Below are positions 34,062 to 46,972 of a stretch of DNA of 64,000 nucleotides, piece by piece. The notes beneath the pieces are model-generated. The model was given only the letters and a program-made list of their open reading frames with translations. It had not been told where the DNA came from and ran no database searches. This DNA comes from Lithobates sylvaticus (taxonomy: Eukaryota > Chordata > Amphibia > Anura > Ranidae), in NCBI GenBank assembly GCA_028564925.1, contig CM053031.1, positions 163,348,726-163,412,725 on the forward strand, in the 5' to 3' direction. Each line of letters opens with the position of its first letter. Position 1 is the first letter of the stretch. Both the position numbers and the translations under genes were made by a program.

Positions 34062-35262
34062 ATTTGAACCACCTACTCTGGTCATAGTGCTGAGCACAAA
34101 CGCAGAGGTACCGCCAAAAAAAATGCACCCACTGCTGGGTAATAGTCAAGCAACTGCTGCTATTAAGCGCAGCCTGATGCTTTAAGTAAATGTGCCTGGG
34201 AATGCCTGTGTCACCCACTCACATGCCACCTGTCCGTTCTGTGTCCCTCCTAGCTGTATGCATCTGAAAAAAGGCACATTTTATAGCTATGCAGCCTGCG
34301 CTGTGGACGCTGAAGTGCGCCAAGGCCGTTATGCCCTGCCCCCTTCCTCTGACCACCCACCGCGCCCCCCACCCTCATCTATTTTAAATAGAAAGTTTTT
34401 CCCGCGCGAGCGGGCTCCGATCCAGACCGGACGGCGCAGAGCTGCCGAAGAGAACTGCCGTAATAGCAGCGGGAGCGGCGTGACACACCACCGTCTAATG
34501 CCATGCTCCCTCTGCCTGGAGGAAAGCTATCCAGGTGGGGCGATATTCCTAGGAGAAAAAAAAAACCCTTTCCCACAACTTTACCTGGAGCCTGGGCCGG
34601 AGGAAGCGTGCAGCTTGTACAGAGGTGAGACTGACAAGCATGGAACAGGTATGTGCTCTTGACAGCCCACGGTGGGGACTATAGGCATAGCAACATTTAC
34701 TTTAAAGGAGAAAACCCACAAGAATTAGAAAAAATCCTTAGGAATCTCCCTTACCTTATCCAGCTGCTGTGGCAACAGTCCCAATCTTCACCTCTCACAG
34801 TGGGCTTAGTTAAAAAACCTTCAGGGACTGGGGTCCCCTTTTTATCAGGGGATCCAATGCTTTGGGCCTGTAAAAAGCAACCCGCCAGGAATATGGCTGA
34901 AAAAAAATTAAATAAATACTGGATCCTGGGGTCCAGCTCTCTAAAAAGAGAAGCATTACAGGCAAAACTTTGTTTCTTCGGACACGAGGCCCGGGTACCA
35001 TTTAATTCGGCCTGGAAAAGACACTTTGAATGGATCTGGTTGCATGGCTTGCCCCAGTAAGGAATATTCCAGTGGAGCTCAGCACATCTTTACATGTAAC
35101 AAACACCTAAGACACTGGCGAAAAAAACAGGTACTCCCAGTAAGGGGAGGGGTTATATGGGGAATTGAACTTCCTGTTTAGGGTGTGCCAGTGTCCATCA
35201 CCTGAAGGTGCCATATAACCCATACAGTTATTACTGTGGCTCTGGGTCCCATGATGTACGAT

Positions 35263-37230
35263 AAAGAAACTATTCTGATAAAGCATGTTTCTCACTGAGA
35301 AAATCGATTCCATCCTAAAATGTTAGTATTTGAGGGATTGATTCAGGGGCCAGAGATTGAGAATTGGGCGAAATTTTCCTGATTGTTTTTTTTTTTTTTT
35401 TAACCACAAAAACAGTAAAACCCCCCTCCCTGCTCTTCTCAGGGAACCTGGGTGAGGACTTTCTGTTCCAAAAGATCACTTATCAGGAGACAAAGTGCAT
35501 TCGCTTTTCCCGCTTGCTTGCCACAGTCTTGGCAGTCTAGCCAACAGTCTTGTGGGAGGGAATTCATTCGAACTCCAGTCTGAAACCATTCTGGATCAAG
35601 TCCAGAATGTACTTATTGGAGGAAATTGTCGCCCATTGTGGGAGAAAGCTTCCCAATCTTCCTCCCCTTTGGGAGACAGGGGTCATTGGGGTTTGGCGGG
35701 GTTCTGAGGATTGAATAGTGTCCCTCATCTACCTGTTCCTTTGTGACCCGTCCAATGCTTCTTTGGGTGATTATCCCGGTCGGCTCGACCCTGCTGCCTT
35801 TGGTCATGAAAGGACCTCTGGCCATCTGCCTTCTTTTTCACTTCAGGGCAAACTTTTTTTGTCTGCAGTGCGCTCTAGTACCTCTTCTAGGCCTGCACCA
35901 AAAAGATGATCTCCCGAAAAGGGGATGCTGCACAGACGCAGTTTAGAAGCAGTCCCCAGTCCAGATTTTCAGCCATAGGGCCCACCTGAGTTCACCAATG
36001 CCGTGGATCTGGCTGCTAATTTTACCGACTCAGCAGATGCATCCACCAAGCCACTGCTTTAAAAAACAGCAGGAATGACTTTAGAATCTGTTGCCTTGAG
36101 GTTCCAGCTGACAGTTGTGACTGAAGCTGGGAAAGCCAACAGTCTAGATTTCTGGCCACACAAGTTGCCGCTAAAGCTGGTTTTAAGCTTAGCAAGGTAG
36201 AATCCCAGGCTCAACGGAGTAGGATATCTCCCCTCTTATCCATTGGATCCTTCAGTGTGCCCATACCATCGAAGGCAAAGTGCGATTTTTTTTTTTTGGA
36301 GCTTTTATAGAGTGGTGCATCCAGTTTTGTCACTTTGTTCCAAGGCTGGGACACATCTTCCTCCAAAAAGGGTAACCCTTTTTAGGCCCCTTAAAAAAAA
36401 AAAAAAAAAAAAAAAAAGGTCTCTCTGAGTTCTGCCATTCTAACTTAATGGATTCAACAAGCGCTATGAACTGAAATAACCTTTGATTTCTTCGCACGAG
36501 ACCCCTCCATACATCTGGTCATGCTTTGACAGCTGTACTTTTTCTTCCTCAATCTCCAAGGTGTTGTAAATGGCTTTAAGCAAATCATCGTCATCCAGGG
36601 ACAACCTATACCTTGAGCCCCTGGAGGAGTCATCTTCTCCTCTGAAGCTGAATCAGCTTGAGAAGCGGTAGGAGATCTGGATTCCTCCTCAGGATTCTCT
36701 CTAGCCCCCTTGGGAAGGAATTGGCACAGCAGACGACATAGTATTTGAGGGGGGCCCTGTTTTAAAACACCACTATGCAGGAAAAACAAACCAAAAGAGT
36801 GCCTCTAAATGCTGAAGCTATCCTTATAGCCCATAGCATAGAAAGGTGCTGCTAATGGGATCCCACCCACCGCTTACCTGAGAGGAGCTGGTGCTGGCTG
36901 TCAGATTTTCCTGCCTGTGCATGCTGCAAACAGTGTTCTCCCCAGCCACGCTGAGTGACTCCTAAAATCACCAGCCGCCTGTTTTCGATGCTGCCTGCAC
37001 TGCTTTAAATGAGACCAGGAACCACGAGTCTCCGGCGTCCGCTGATGGTGTCACTCAGTCTCTCTCGCTCACTGCCTATGCAGCTTCCTGGACTGACCAG
37101 CTTGGAACACGCCAGGTGCTTTTTACACAGATGAGCACGCGGAGTCGGCCATGCCACACAGGGGGAGCTGGGAGACACAGCAGTGGTACACTTGAGGGAG
37201 GGATCGAGACGGGTAAAAAAGTACATCTTT
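35263..37230 (-). mobile_element. DIRS retroelement A, upstream part (fossil)
   Basis: The reverse transcriptase start FRMESIFSVRNMLYQ lies directly beside the DIRS B terminus. Further right, gag-like minus-strand remains occur, for example a serine- and glutamate-rich stretch at 36600-36720, followed by a GC-rich 5' region. It is broken in many places. Homopolymer runs lie at 36288 and 36391-36417. The outer boundary near 37230 is uncertain. Confidence 0.55.
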
Positions 37231-39089
37231 AAATTTTAAAAGGAAGCCTCTCTGGTCAACTGCTGAAGACCCAGAGCTCTCCTAGGTTCCACAACGTGCA
37301 TCCTATCCTTCTGGAGGAATTTGGAATGGGGTACATGTTTCCTTTCTGGAGGGAGAAGCCCAAAGTCTGAGGCTGTCCTGGAAGACGACTGGAGAAAGGC
37401 AAATTCTACATGAGACAAAACCTTCCTAAATAGATGCCTGGGAGTTCAAGGGAGAATGGCCTTTAAATGGCTGAGAAGGGGAAACATAGGGGAAAATGGG
37501 AAGAATACCACTGATAAATGTGACATTCGCCAGTTACTAACTTTAGGGGAAAAAAAGGGGATTACCTGTCCTGCAGGGCACCCCAGAGGCCTTCCCAACT
37601 CCTATTTCACATGTCACTGCTGACAAAGTCCTGGCAGCCAAAAAACACCCAGCAGGAGAGGCAGCTTGGCATGGAGTCTTGAGCTGGCAACATTCTTGAT
37701 CCAGCCAACTCAGAGGGGCAGTATGCCACATAGGTAGGTCCTAGAACCAGCAGGTTGTATGCGGCAGAAACACCCATTTCCTGCTTCAAACGTGGCACCA
37801 TGACACCCACACCATCATGCAAGATCGTGGCCAAACTGCCCCAGGTAAAATTGCCTTGAAAAAAGCCACATGGGAGGATTTTGGCAGGATTAGCATTTCT
37901 TAAAGGGTGAGTGCACCTTACACAGCCAAACCAGCTACCGTTCCAGCTCCAGTGGTACCTACCTTTCAGGGGGAACCCAAAAGCCTCTACATACCCAAAT
38001 AAGAATACATTTTCCACTGAAAACTGGAGTTTAAGAAATTGAGGTGCTGTTGGCTTTGTAAGTGCGACAATGACAGACCATTTGGGTGGTCCATTTATAT
38101 TCGCCCCCATAGGGAAAGACCCCTCAATGCTCAATGGCTGTAACAGACTAATTGACTAATGTCCTAATTGCTAGACAACAGGCTAACATTTGAGTTGTTC
38201 TACAGTACCTATTGATCGACTCCAGCAGTTGGCAGTGTGACCAGTGGGCGATTATCTAAAAAATAGAGCTGAACCTCCCAAGGAACAAAAGATGCTTGTT
38301 GATGCGTCAAAAATGCACTCAGTTCCTAATTCCTGTTGTGTTGTACAACATTTTTATTGACCAAGGGGTATCAGTCCTGCGCAGCTGTTTTTTGCTAAAC
38401 TACTCAAACAATGCCCCTAACCAATTCTCCAAAACAAAAATAATTGTTCTGTAGTCCCAAGTTAAGAACTTTCAGCTAATTACTCTGAAATAACAGAATA
38501 GCATAGGACTAACATTTCTGGCAAGATCAACGAGGTCTTTTTTTTTTTGCACTATTTATACAGCTGTAGCAAACATTTTTAATGGTATATTCTACAGAGC
38601 AAAAGGAAGCAAAAACAAGAAGTTCATTGTTAAGGTATGCAGACATTAAAATAAAAGTAAATTTAGTTTGCCTTATGTGGCAGGCTAAATGAACAGAATA
38701 CATCACATGGTACACTGGAAGCAGAAGCAAAGGCGGTGCCAGCTGAGGTTAGAGGAATCAAGACAAAGAAGTAGAAAAGCCATTACAAAACTGAACATGG
38801 AATTTAAACTATGCTGGCAACATCCTGATAGGGTGCTAAAATTGGATTCCTGCTGTTAACTGGAAAGAAAAGCTTCAGGTTCATTTTAGTAAAGGCTCAT
38901 TCCCATAAGCCACTTGTCAATGGTGCCAGGACATTTAAAGCATTTCATTTTCTAATGCTCCAGCTGAAACCTATAATGGTTTCCTATAGTGGATACAGAA
39001 GACAAAGCTCCAGGCTGACCAATTTAGAATCTGCTGTATCTGTAGTACGCACATCTTTCAAGTGAAACTTTATCCATAACAACTTACTT
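37231..39089. other. Intergenic stretch, no gene recognised
   Basis: A 175-codon minus-strand frame (37607-38134) has no motif I can identify and no splice context. 37240-37500 may be further DIRS-derived sequence. The rest is ordinary AT-rich DNA with a T10 run at 38538. Confidence 0.4.
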
Positions 39090-39725
39090 ACCGTAAAATT
39101 TTTCTCTTCATTGACAGACGCATCCTTCTTTATTCAGAACCATAGGGATATATAACCCCCTACAGAAGTAGAACACTAGGCAGAAAAAGACTTGGCTACG
39201 CCCATGGGTAGTCCTAGGTGATATACACCCCCCCCCCCCCCCGCTATAGGCCTTCAGTTAAGTATTAAAACTCCATAGAGGGGCGGGTGCTGTGTATGTC
39301 AATGAAATCATAGAAACAAATTTTACGGCAAGTCAAAAATTCTATTTTCTCATTTGTTCATTGACAGCCACAGCCTTCTTTATTCAGAACCATAGGGATG
39401 TCCCAAAGCAGTGCCAAACAGGAGAAGTGGGGCAGCCAACAAAAAAAATCAGGCCAACCAGACAACCACCTGGAGCTCAATGAGAACAACCTGGAGCCCA
39501 CCTGACCAGCTAAAAAAAAAAAAAAAAAAAAAACCCCTTCATGAGGGAAAAAACCTATAGATTGCAGCCTGCAGAACCTTGCTGCCAAAAGAAGCATCCG
39601 CAGATGCCAGCACCTCCATCTTATAACATTTTGTGAATGAAGGCCTATAGCAGAGTGGGGGGTATATATCACCTAGGACTGCCCATGGGCATAGCCAAGT
39701 CTTTTCTGCCTAGTGTCCTACTCCT
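39090..39725. mobile_element. DIRS remnant, strongly deleted (fossil)
   Basis: Inverted segments at 39165-39250 and 39640-39725 (ACTAGGCAGAAAAAGACTTG and its near-complement) look like DIRS terminal repeats. TTCATTGACAG at 39358 and CAGAACCTTGCTG at 39570 match the recombinase end of the DIRS copies elsewhere in the window. A C-run at 39229-39242 and an A-run at 39512-39532 interrupt it. Confidence 0.5.
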
Positions 39726-40144
39726 GTCAGAAAATAAGGTTCTTTTAGCAAGAAACAAGCATTGCACATTAATAATTATGCTACCAAAATTAGTGTGTGC
39801 TGTAAATTGCCTGTAACATTGTTTCTGCTGCTTCTCGCTGGAGACTGACATTTTGTTGAAGCCCAGAGCCCCTGAACAGCAGTAAATCTTTAGGTCATCA
39901 GCAGATCGGCCTCTACAAATTGGGCACAGTGTCTAAACAGGGTAACTGAGCATGTGCAGAGCAGGGTGAGACAGTGTATTACTATTTTAAACCGTATAGA
40001 CACTTAATGTTATTAGAAGAGGAAAGATGGCACAAGAACCAAGTCATGCACAGCATAACAATTTACCAGTAAAATGGCTATATAAAGAACACTATTAAAA
40101 TATAGGAAATTGATTGGTGAACAAGTCCCAGTATGTGGTGATGA

Positions 40145-40312
40145 GGGTAAATGGGCACCAGAGTTGAGTATATTGGAAACTATTTATTATAAAACAAAAC
40201 CAACTTTTTATGCTCATTCCTTTATCGAGGCTGTGTGAGTAGCCAATTGGCTTTGTTTTATAATAAATAGTTTCCAATATACTGCACTTAGTCTGGCGCA
40301 CCTTGTTACTTT
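40145..40312. mobile_element. Small foldback with decayed hammerhead-like loop
   Basis: Arms of about 55 bases, 40148-40203 and 40249-40308, share TATTGGAAACTATTTATTAT in inverted orientation. The loop on the minus strand reads CCTCGATAAAGGAATGAGCA, which may be a decayed CTGATGA-type half. The architecture is the same as the other foldbacks in the window. Confidence 0.4.
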
Positions 40313-40322
40313 TTACACTTAA

Positions 40323-40934
40323 AGTGGATGTAAACCCCATTTTTGATGTCAATGTAGAGTATAAGATTTCATATAATTTGCGCCCAGTCTTGCCACAAAG
40401 TTTATCCAGCTCTGAGCAATCCTCTTTTATTGTTCAGTGAGATAAATCTTGACAAACAGAGAAAAAAAAACTTTGCCAAATCCTCCCCCTTGCTGTGAGT
40501 GACAGGTGATTTACATATTTCCTGCACTAGCCTAAGAGACATGCATTATTTTTTAATTCCCTCCCACTCCGTCTGCTGCTCTACCAGGATTGGATGTGCC
40601 ACACCAGCATAATTGGGCATGCTGAAGTCACGTGGTTACTTTCCTGTCTTTTCACTGGATGTTAGAGATCATAGCAGAAGTTCAGTGCAAGAAATACACA
40701 GGAGAAAATGCATATTGACAAGGGGAGTGTAGAGGTGGGCGGGGAGTCTGACATCACGACTCCACCCACCAAGCTCCAGACAACAGACCCACCCACTAAA
40801 TCTGCAGTTTTTCGGGTCTCATGACAGAGGGGAGACATTTCACAGGTAAAGATACATGCAGGAGGCATGCATGTCCTTATAGACAACCCCTATGGCAGTA
40901 GTTTATAAAGGATGACATTGGGTTTACATCCACT
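40323..40934. mobile_element. TTAA-flanked MITE, 612 bp
   Basis: TTAA at 40319-40322 and 40935-40938 borders inverted ends AGTGGATGTAAACCC and GGGTTTACATCCACT, a perfect 15-base match. No coding capacity. The TTAA duplication points to piggyBac-type mobilisation. Confidence 0.9.
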
Positions 40935-41243
40935 TTAATGTTATACCTGCAAAAGGGGCCAACCTGAAGTGATCTCGCAGGACTTCATTTTCTGACTAAA
41001 GTTCCACTTTTAGCCAAAATGTCCTTGAAACCCACCACCTATTTTCACCATTAAGAGCATTTTATGAAAATAACCGGATGGCCAGCAGTATTTAAAAGAC
41101 GTATGGATTTCTCTCTTTTTTTTAAATATTTCTCCCATTACCTGTGAGTTGCTAATACATAAAAATCTTTTTAACTCTGAGAAGTGCACCCTGTTAAAAT
41201 CAAGGTAAATGCAAAAACAAAGGGAAGGCGCAAACCCCTAGTG

Positions 41244-41372
41244 CAGGGATATACAATTAGCGAACCTCCAGATGTTGCAAAACTACAAGTCCCATCGTGC
41301 CTCTGGGTGTCATGCTTGTGGGTGTCAGTCTTGCTATGCCTCATGGGACTTGTAGTTCTGCAACAGCTGAAT
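41244..41372. mobile_element. hAT-type MITE fragment with palindrome
   Basis: CAGGGATATACAATTAGCG is a hAT-like terminus. AACTACAAGTCCCATCGTGC and its complement GCCTCATGGGACTTGTAGTT form the frog palindrome seen in many such MITEs. The right terminus is missing. Confidence 0.6.
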
Positions 41373-41497
41373 TATCCAAGTAAAGACTGAATTTATAATA
41401 TAAAAATGCATACTCACAAAGGTGCAAAATTATACAGCAAGTACATAGAAGGATAACATCAGGTAGAACATCCAAGTGTTTCTGCAGCTTCACATTA

Positions 41498-41536
41498 GCA
41501 TGCCAATACATTTCGGGGGAGCACCGCCTTTAGAGC
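41498..41536 (-). ncRNA. Hammerhead-ribozyme-like motif, minus strand partner
   Basis: On the minus strand GGCGGTGCTCCCCCGAAATG carries an intact CGAAA and a decayed ACGCGT (ATGTAT). It is the inverted partner of the motif at 41548-41590, so the two cores are arranged tail to tail inside one palindrome. Confidence 0.4.
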
Positions 41537-41547
41537 TGTGTGAAGCA

Positions 41548-41590
41548 TAGCGCTGAAGAAGGGGGTGCAACCCTGCAACGCGTTAGCATG
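41548..41590 (+). ncRNA. Hammerhead-ribozyme-like motif, plus strand
   Basis: CTGAAGA at 41553-41559 is a perfect CUGANGA core. AGGG and CCCT can form stem II around GGTGCA. Then comes GCAACGCGTT with CAA in place of GAA and an intact ACGCGT. One core base differs from consensus. Confidence 0.5.
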
Positions 41591-42210
41591 CATATGCAAG
41601 GCTGCATAAACAATTGGATCTTCTACTTCATGTTATCCTATGTACTTATTGTAATGTGTTACGCGCTACCACTTTAAATAAGATGTAAATAAATAACTGA
41701 AAAGCTGCTATCACTAATAGCTTACCCGTGGCTAACATAACATTCCAGAAAAAAAGAGGGGTAGTGCTGCGCTGTCCATAAAAAGTAAAATTATATAAAG
41801 TAATTCCTGTGGGTGTAACCTGTATTTCAATGTGTGTTCAAAATAATCCACATTTGTGAACAAACCTACTAATCGTGAAAATGACACCAAAAGTGGTATT
41901 AGTGCTACACAGTCAATAGTGCATATGCTTCACACATCATAAATCTTATATAGTGAATAAAGTGCTAATAGTGCATATATGAGTAGTAAACAGGCTGGAC
42001 ACTAAAATAAAAAACATAGAAGTATTGAGGTATTAAAATATAAACAAATCTTCTCAGGTAGTCTTTTTGGAAATAAGTCCTTGGTGATCTAGATGGATGG
42101 CTTGATTTATCCCTTCACCAGTGTCTGAGAAAGCATATAATTAGGTGATTTGGTCCCTTCTTCCCGCGTCGCCTCTGTGCTCTCTGGCCTCTCACTTGTA
42201 TATCCTTTAA

Positions 42211-43184
42211 ACGCTTCCCGACCGCCTAACGCAGATATACTGCGGCAAAATGGCACGGGCAGGCAAAATCACGTACCCGTACGTGATCGTGCATGTGCCT
42301 GCCTGTGGGTCGCGCGCTCGCGACCCGGTCGGGAGCTCTGTGACCCCGGCCGCGGGACCAGCGGACCCGATCGCCGCTGGAGTCCCGCGATCGGGTTACG
42401 GAGCTTAAGAACGGGGAGAGGTTTGTGTAAACAAACCTCTCCCCGCGCTTCCTACACTGACTGTCAGTGATCGGCTGTTCCCTGTCATCGGGAACGCCGA
42501 TCAAGGACGTCAGACGTACAGCCACGCCCACTACTGTAAAAAAATCATCACAACACGTCACACCGACTCCTCCCCGCCCCCTAGTGGTTAACTCTTTCAC
42601 TACAACTGTCATTTACATAGGAATCAGTGCTATTTAAATAGCACTGATTGCTGTATAAATGACAAATGTCCCAAAAATGTGTCAAAAATGTCCGATGTGT
42701 CCGCCGTAATGGCGCAGTCACAATAAAAATCGCTGATCGCCGCCATTACTAGTAAAAAAAAAAACTATAAAACTATCCCCTATTTTGTAAACGCTATAAC
42801 TTGTGCGCAAACCAATCAATAATCGCTAATTGCGATTTTTTTTACCAAAAATATGTAGAAGAATACGTATCGGCCTAAACTGAGGAAAAAAAAAATGTTT
42901 TTTTTTTATATATTTTTTGGGGATATTTATTATAGCAAAAAGCAAAAAATATTGCATTGTTTTCAAAATTGTCGCTCTATTTTTGTTTATAGCGCAAAAA
43001 ATAAAAACCGCAGGGGCGATCAAATACCACCAAAAGAAAGCTCTATTTGTGGGAAAAAAAGGACGCCAATTTTGTTTTGGAGCCACGTCGCACGACCGCG
43101 CAATTGTCAGTTAAAGCGACGCAGTGCCGAATCGCAAAAAGGGGCCTGGTCCTTTGGCTGCCAATTGGTCCGGGGCTGAAGTGG
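42211..43184. mobile_element. TTAA-flanked MITE, 974 bp
   Basis: TTAA at 42207-42210 and 43185-43188. The left end ACGCTTCCCGACC and the right end GGGGCTGAAGTGG are decayed inverted ends. The interior includes GTGTCAAAAATGTCCGATGT and TATAGCGCAAAAAATAAAAA, both also in 54778-55645 and 62538-63517. Related to but longer than a minimal MITE; non-coding. Confidence 0.85.
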
Positions 43185-43405
43185 TTAAAGCAGCATATGA
43201 TCTTAAACTCCCAAAAGTGGCGTGTAGATATGAGCTAGTCTCCAAGGGGTCCTCTGGTTTTTCCAAGTTACACCCACAGGAATCACTTTATATCATTTTA
43301 CTTTTTATGGACAGCGCAGCACTATTCCCCCCCCCCCCCTCTTTCTTGCATATCCCATGTACTTGCTGTATACTTACACACCTTTGTGAGTATGCATTGT
43401 ATTGG

Positions 43406-44411
43406 TTGCTTTTCATGTCAAATTCTGTTTTTACGTGAATAATGCACTAGGGGTATGTTCCTTCCCCTTCTTTGTTTTTGTAGTTCCACATGGGACATCC
43501 CTATCCTAGGAGGGCTGAATCCACCGGCATTGGACCATGTATGTGATATTGGTTGGCTTTACCTCTGGCAAAGACCACTGAGAGTATTTGGCTGTCTAAC
43601 TGAAATTCAAGTTAAAAGCCAGTGGTTGGGGCTACAGCCTTCTCTGAATTCTTATGCCAACAATCTTGTCGGGATCTACCTCCTTTCCTTCTCTTCTCAC
43701 ACAGCTCAGATTGATTCTCCTACAGACTTTATCTGCCCACTGTGTAGCTGCTTGCTATGCTGTCGTTCTGACCTGTGAAGTTGCCAGATAAAACTGGCTG
43801 TGCAGCATAGCAGTTTGCAGATAGAGACTGTAAGAGAATCAATCTAAGCTGCGTCATGTGAGGAAGGGGAGAGGAGCTGTGCTGCCTGTGTGCAGAATGG
43901 AGATGTCAAAGAGCCCAAGGGGCACAGCTTGAAGGCTGGGAAGTACAAATGAACTTGGGGTGGGGGTTATGGGGCACTGCCCTCCCCAACACCTCCCTCT
44001 AGATCCAGCCATGTCCAACATGTATTTTCCACCATGCACAGGAATAGCACAGTGCCTGAACTTGTTTACTTTCAGGCGTGTGTGCACATCTCCCAGTAGA
44101 GTGTCAAAAAGGGGGCCCCTGCTGGAAAAACAAAAAGGAGGGAGAAAAGAAATACCAGCTGATTCATGATGTTGGTAATATTTGTTATTTAGCCTATCCC
44201 ATACATCGCCTTTAAAGCTTGTGTTCACAACATACATTGTCCTAAATAAAAAAATCATGAGTTTAAAAATGAGCAACAAGAAATTATTTAACTGTGGTAT
44301 ATATTCGAAACATGGTCTTAAAATCAATAAAAATAGAAACCTCAGTGGCAAAAATTGTTTAGGGGCCATTTACACACCAATGTTCTGACTGCATACCATT
44401 CACAGGAATAA
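43406..44411. other. Intergenic DNA with one inverted repeat
   Basis: An inverted repeat of about 65 bases, 43693-43765 against 43803-43862 (TTGATTCTC and GAGAATCAA, GCTATGCTG and CAGCATAGC), looks like a MITE core. Otherwise this is downstream flank of the USP7 gene with no recognised gene. Confidence 0.5.
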
Positions 44412-45604
44412 GTTTTTTTTTTTATAGAAAATTTTATTCAACAGACAACATTTTCCAGCAAAAAGGCAATATACAGGTAGAGTTGTACACTGCTGCTAAC
44501 AGGAGAAAAATTAAAAGGTCAGAAAAAGAATGTAAAATGTATTTGAATGCACTCAAACTAGACACGTTTCTGTCCTTAGGCTTCAAAAAGGAGAAAAATA
44601 AACCAAAGAAAAATAAATGAAAAAAAAAAAAAAAGAAAAACAGGAAGAAATAAAACTACACACAAGAATATCAACATCAGTGAAAGACTAAGACCAAACC
44701 AACAATGAACCTCCATGTGTTAATTTGTACATGTTCATTAAATATACAATTTTAACTTTAGGTCTGTAGATTTTGTACAAAGTTATCCTACTAAACACTA
44801 GTGAGCATGCCCTCTGTGCTCAAAAGGTGATTAATGACAATGGTGTTTTTTTTTTTTAAATCTGCTTCAACAACTATATATATATACACACGCAGTTATA
44901 CACAGATTTTGCCAGCTTTCGAGAGTCTTTCTAAACTTCAAACAAGCAGTGCTGTACATTTTGCTTGTCTTGTGTACCTCTACTACCAAATCCACACATT
45001 CGCTTGTTTGATAAAACAGAAAGCCAAGTTTGAAGATATTGTGTGGTGATAATGGACGATTCCCATCCCCAAAAAAGTGCCAACAATGTACACAATGAAT
45101 TAGAGATTGCTATTTATTAAAGTGAGTGTTTCTGCATTTACAAATGCACAAGGATATCATTTAAAGGGAGGAAATTTGTTGCGAGTGTAAACATAAGAGT
45201 TACTAGCTGCAAGGATGATGGAATAGGAATAACACGGTTGGCGGGCAGGCCAGCCATCTTATGCCTCATACAATATCTTCCATGAACAAATTGTGTCAAT
45301 TTCTTTGATTTACTGATTCATTCCCACATCCTACCTAATTCTGGCTTTACAGTTACCATAAAATACCTCATTGGCATTCAAGCTTTATAAAAACACCTTC
45401 ATTTTCTTCAAAAAGGGCAGTCAATAGATACAGAGAAGCCAAACAGAACAGCCTCAACAAAATAAAATTACATCAGCAGCAAATCCTCTTGCTGTAGGCT
45501 TCTGATATAGTGCACGTGTACCAAAGTTCTAGCAATGTTAGAAATGTGCACACACACACACACGCTTGTTTTGTCCCTTGTCTTGGATACTCAGTTATGG
45601 CGGG
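44412..45604 (-). other. usp7: USP7 3' untranslated region
   Basis: It follows the TGA at 45605-45607 on the minus strand and extends about 1.2 kb to an AATAAA near 44433-44428, just before a genomic A-run (T-run on the plus strand at 44410). It is AT-rich, has no MITE or LINE sequence and holds an alternative ATTAAA-like word. The repeat-free state, unlike everything around it, supports a transcribed, constrained UTR. Confidence 0.6.
44428..44433 (-). terminator. usp7: Poly(A) signal of USP7
   Basis: AATAAA on the minus strand within GTTGAATAAAATTTT, about 1.17 kb after the stop codon. The cleavage site is inferred at about 44412. Confidence 0.55.

Positions 45605-46972
<1,368 letters not shown>

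Larger units (their letters stand above)
25042..35262 (-). mobile_element. DIRS retroelement B, inserted in DIRS A (fossil)
   Basis: Inverted terminal repeats lie at about 25045-25165 and 35125-35262; shared words include GATGGACA-TGGCACACCCTAAAC and ACTGGGAGTAC. On the minus strand, from the right, it carries a 5' region (34070-35100), gag-like coding with YAKWNHPDEHFF (32580-33766), reverse transcriptase in two parts (32230-32560 and 26200-27300, with YLDDLLL) and tyrosine recombinase (25400-25890). It is broken in several places and hosts a foldback element at 27305-32226 and an L2 tail at 33767. Confidence 0.75.
41395..43405. mobile_element. Large nested foldback with paired hammerhead-like motifs
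   Basis: Three sets of inverted segments are nested: 41395-41460 with 43355-43405 (GCATACTCACAAAGGTG), 41762-41822 with 43262-43323 (GTGCTGCGCTGTCCATAAAA), and an inner palindrome 41441-41650. A TTAA MITE (42211-43184) sits between the second pair, so the original element was about 1.0 kb. No ORF. The Penelope-type assignment rests on the hammerhead-like motifs. Confidence 0.6.

Noticed and set aside
37607-38134. 175-residue minus-strand frame as a possible gene
   Set aside because: No recognisable domain, no splice signals and no promoter; likely chance or DIRS-flanking sequence.
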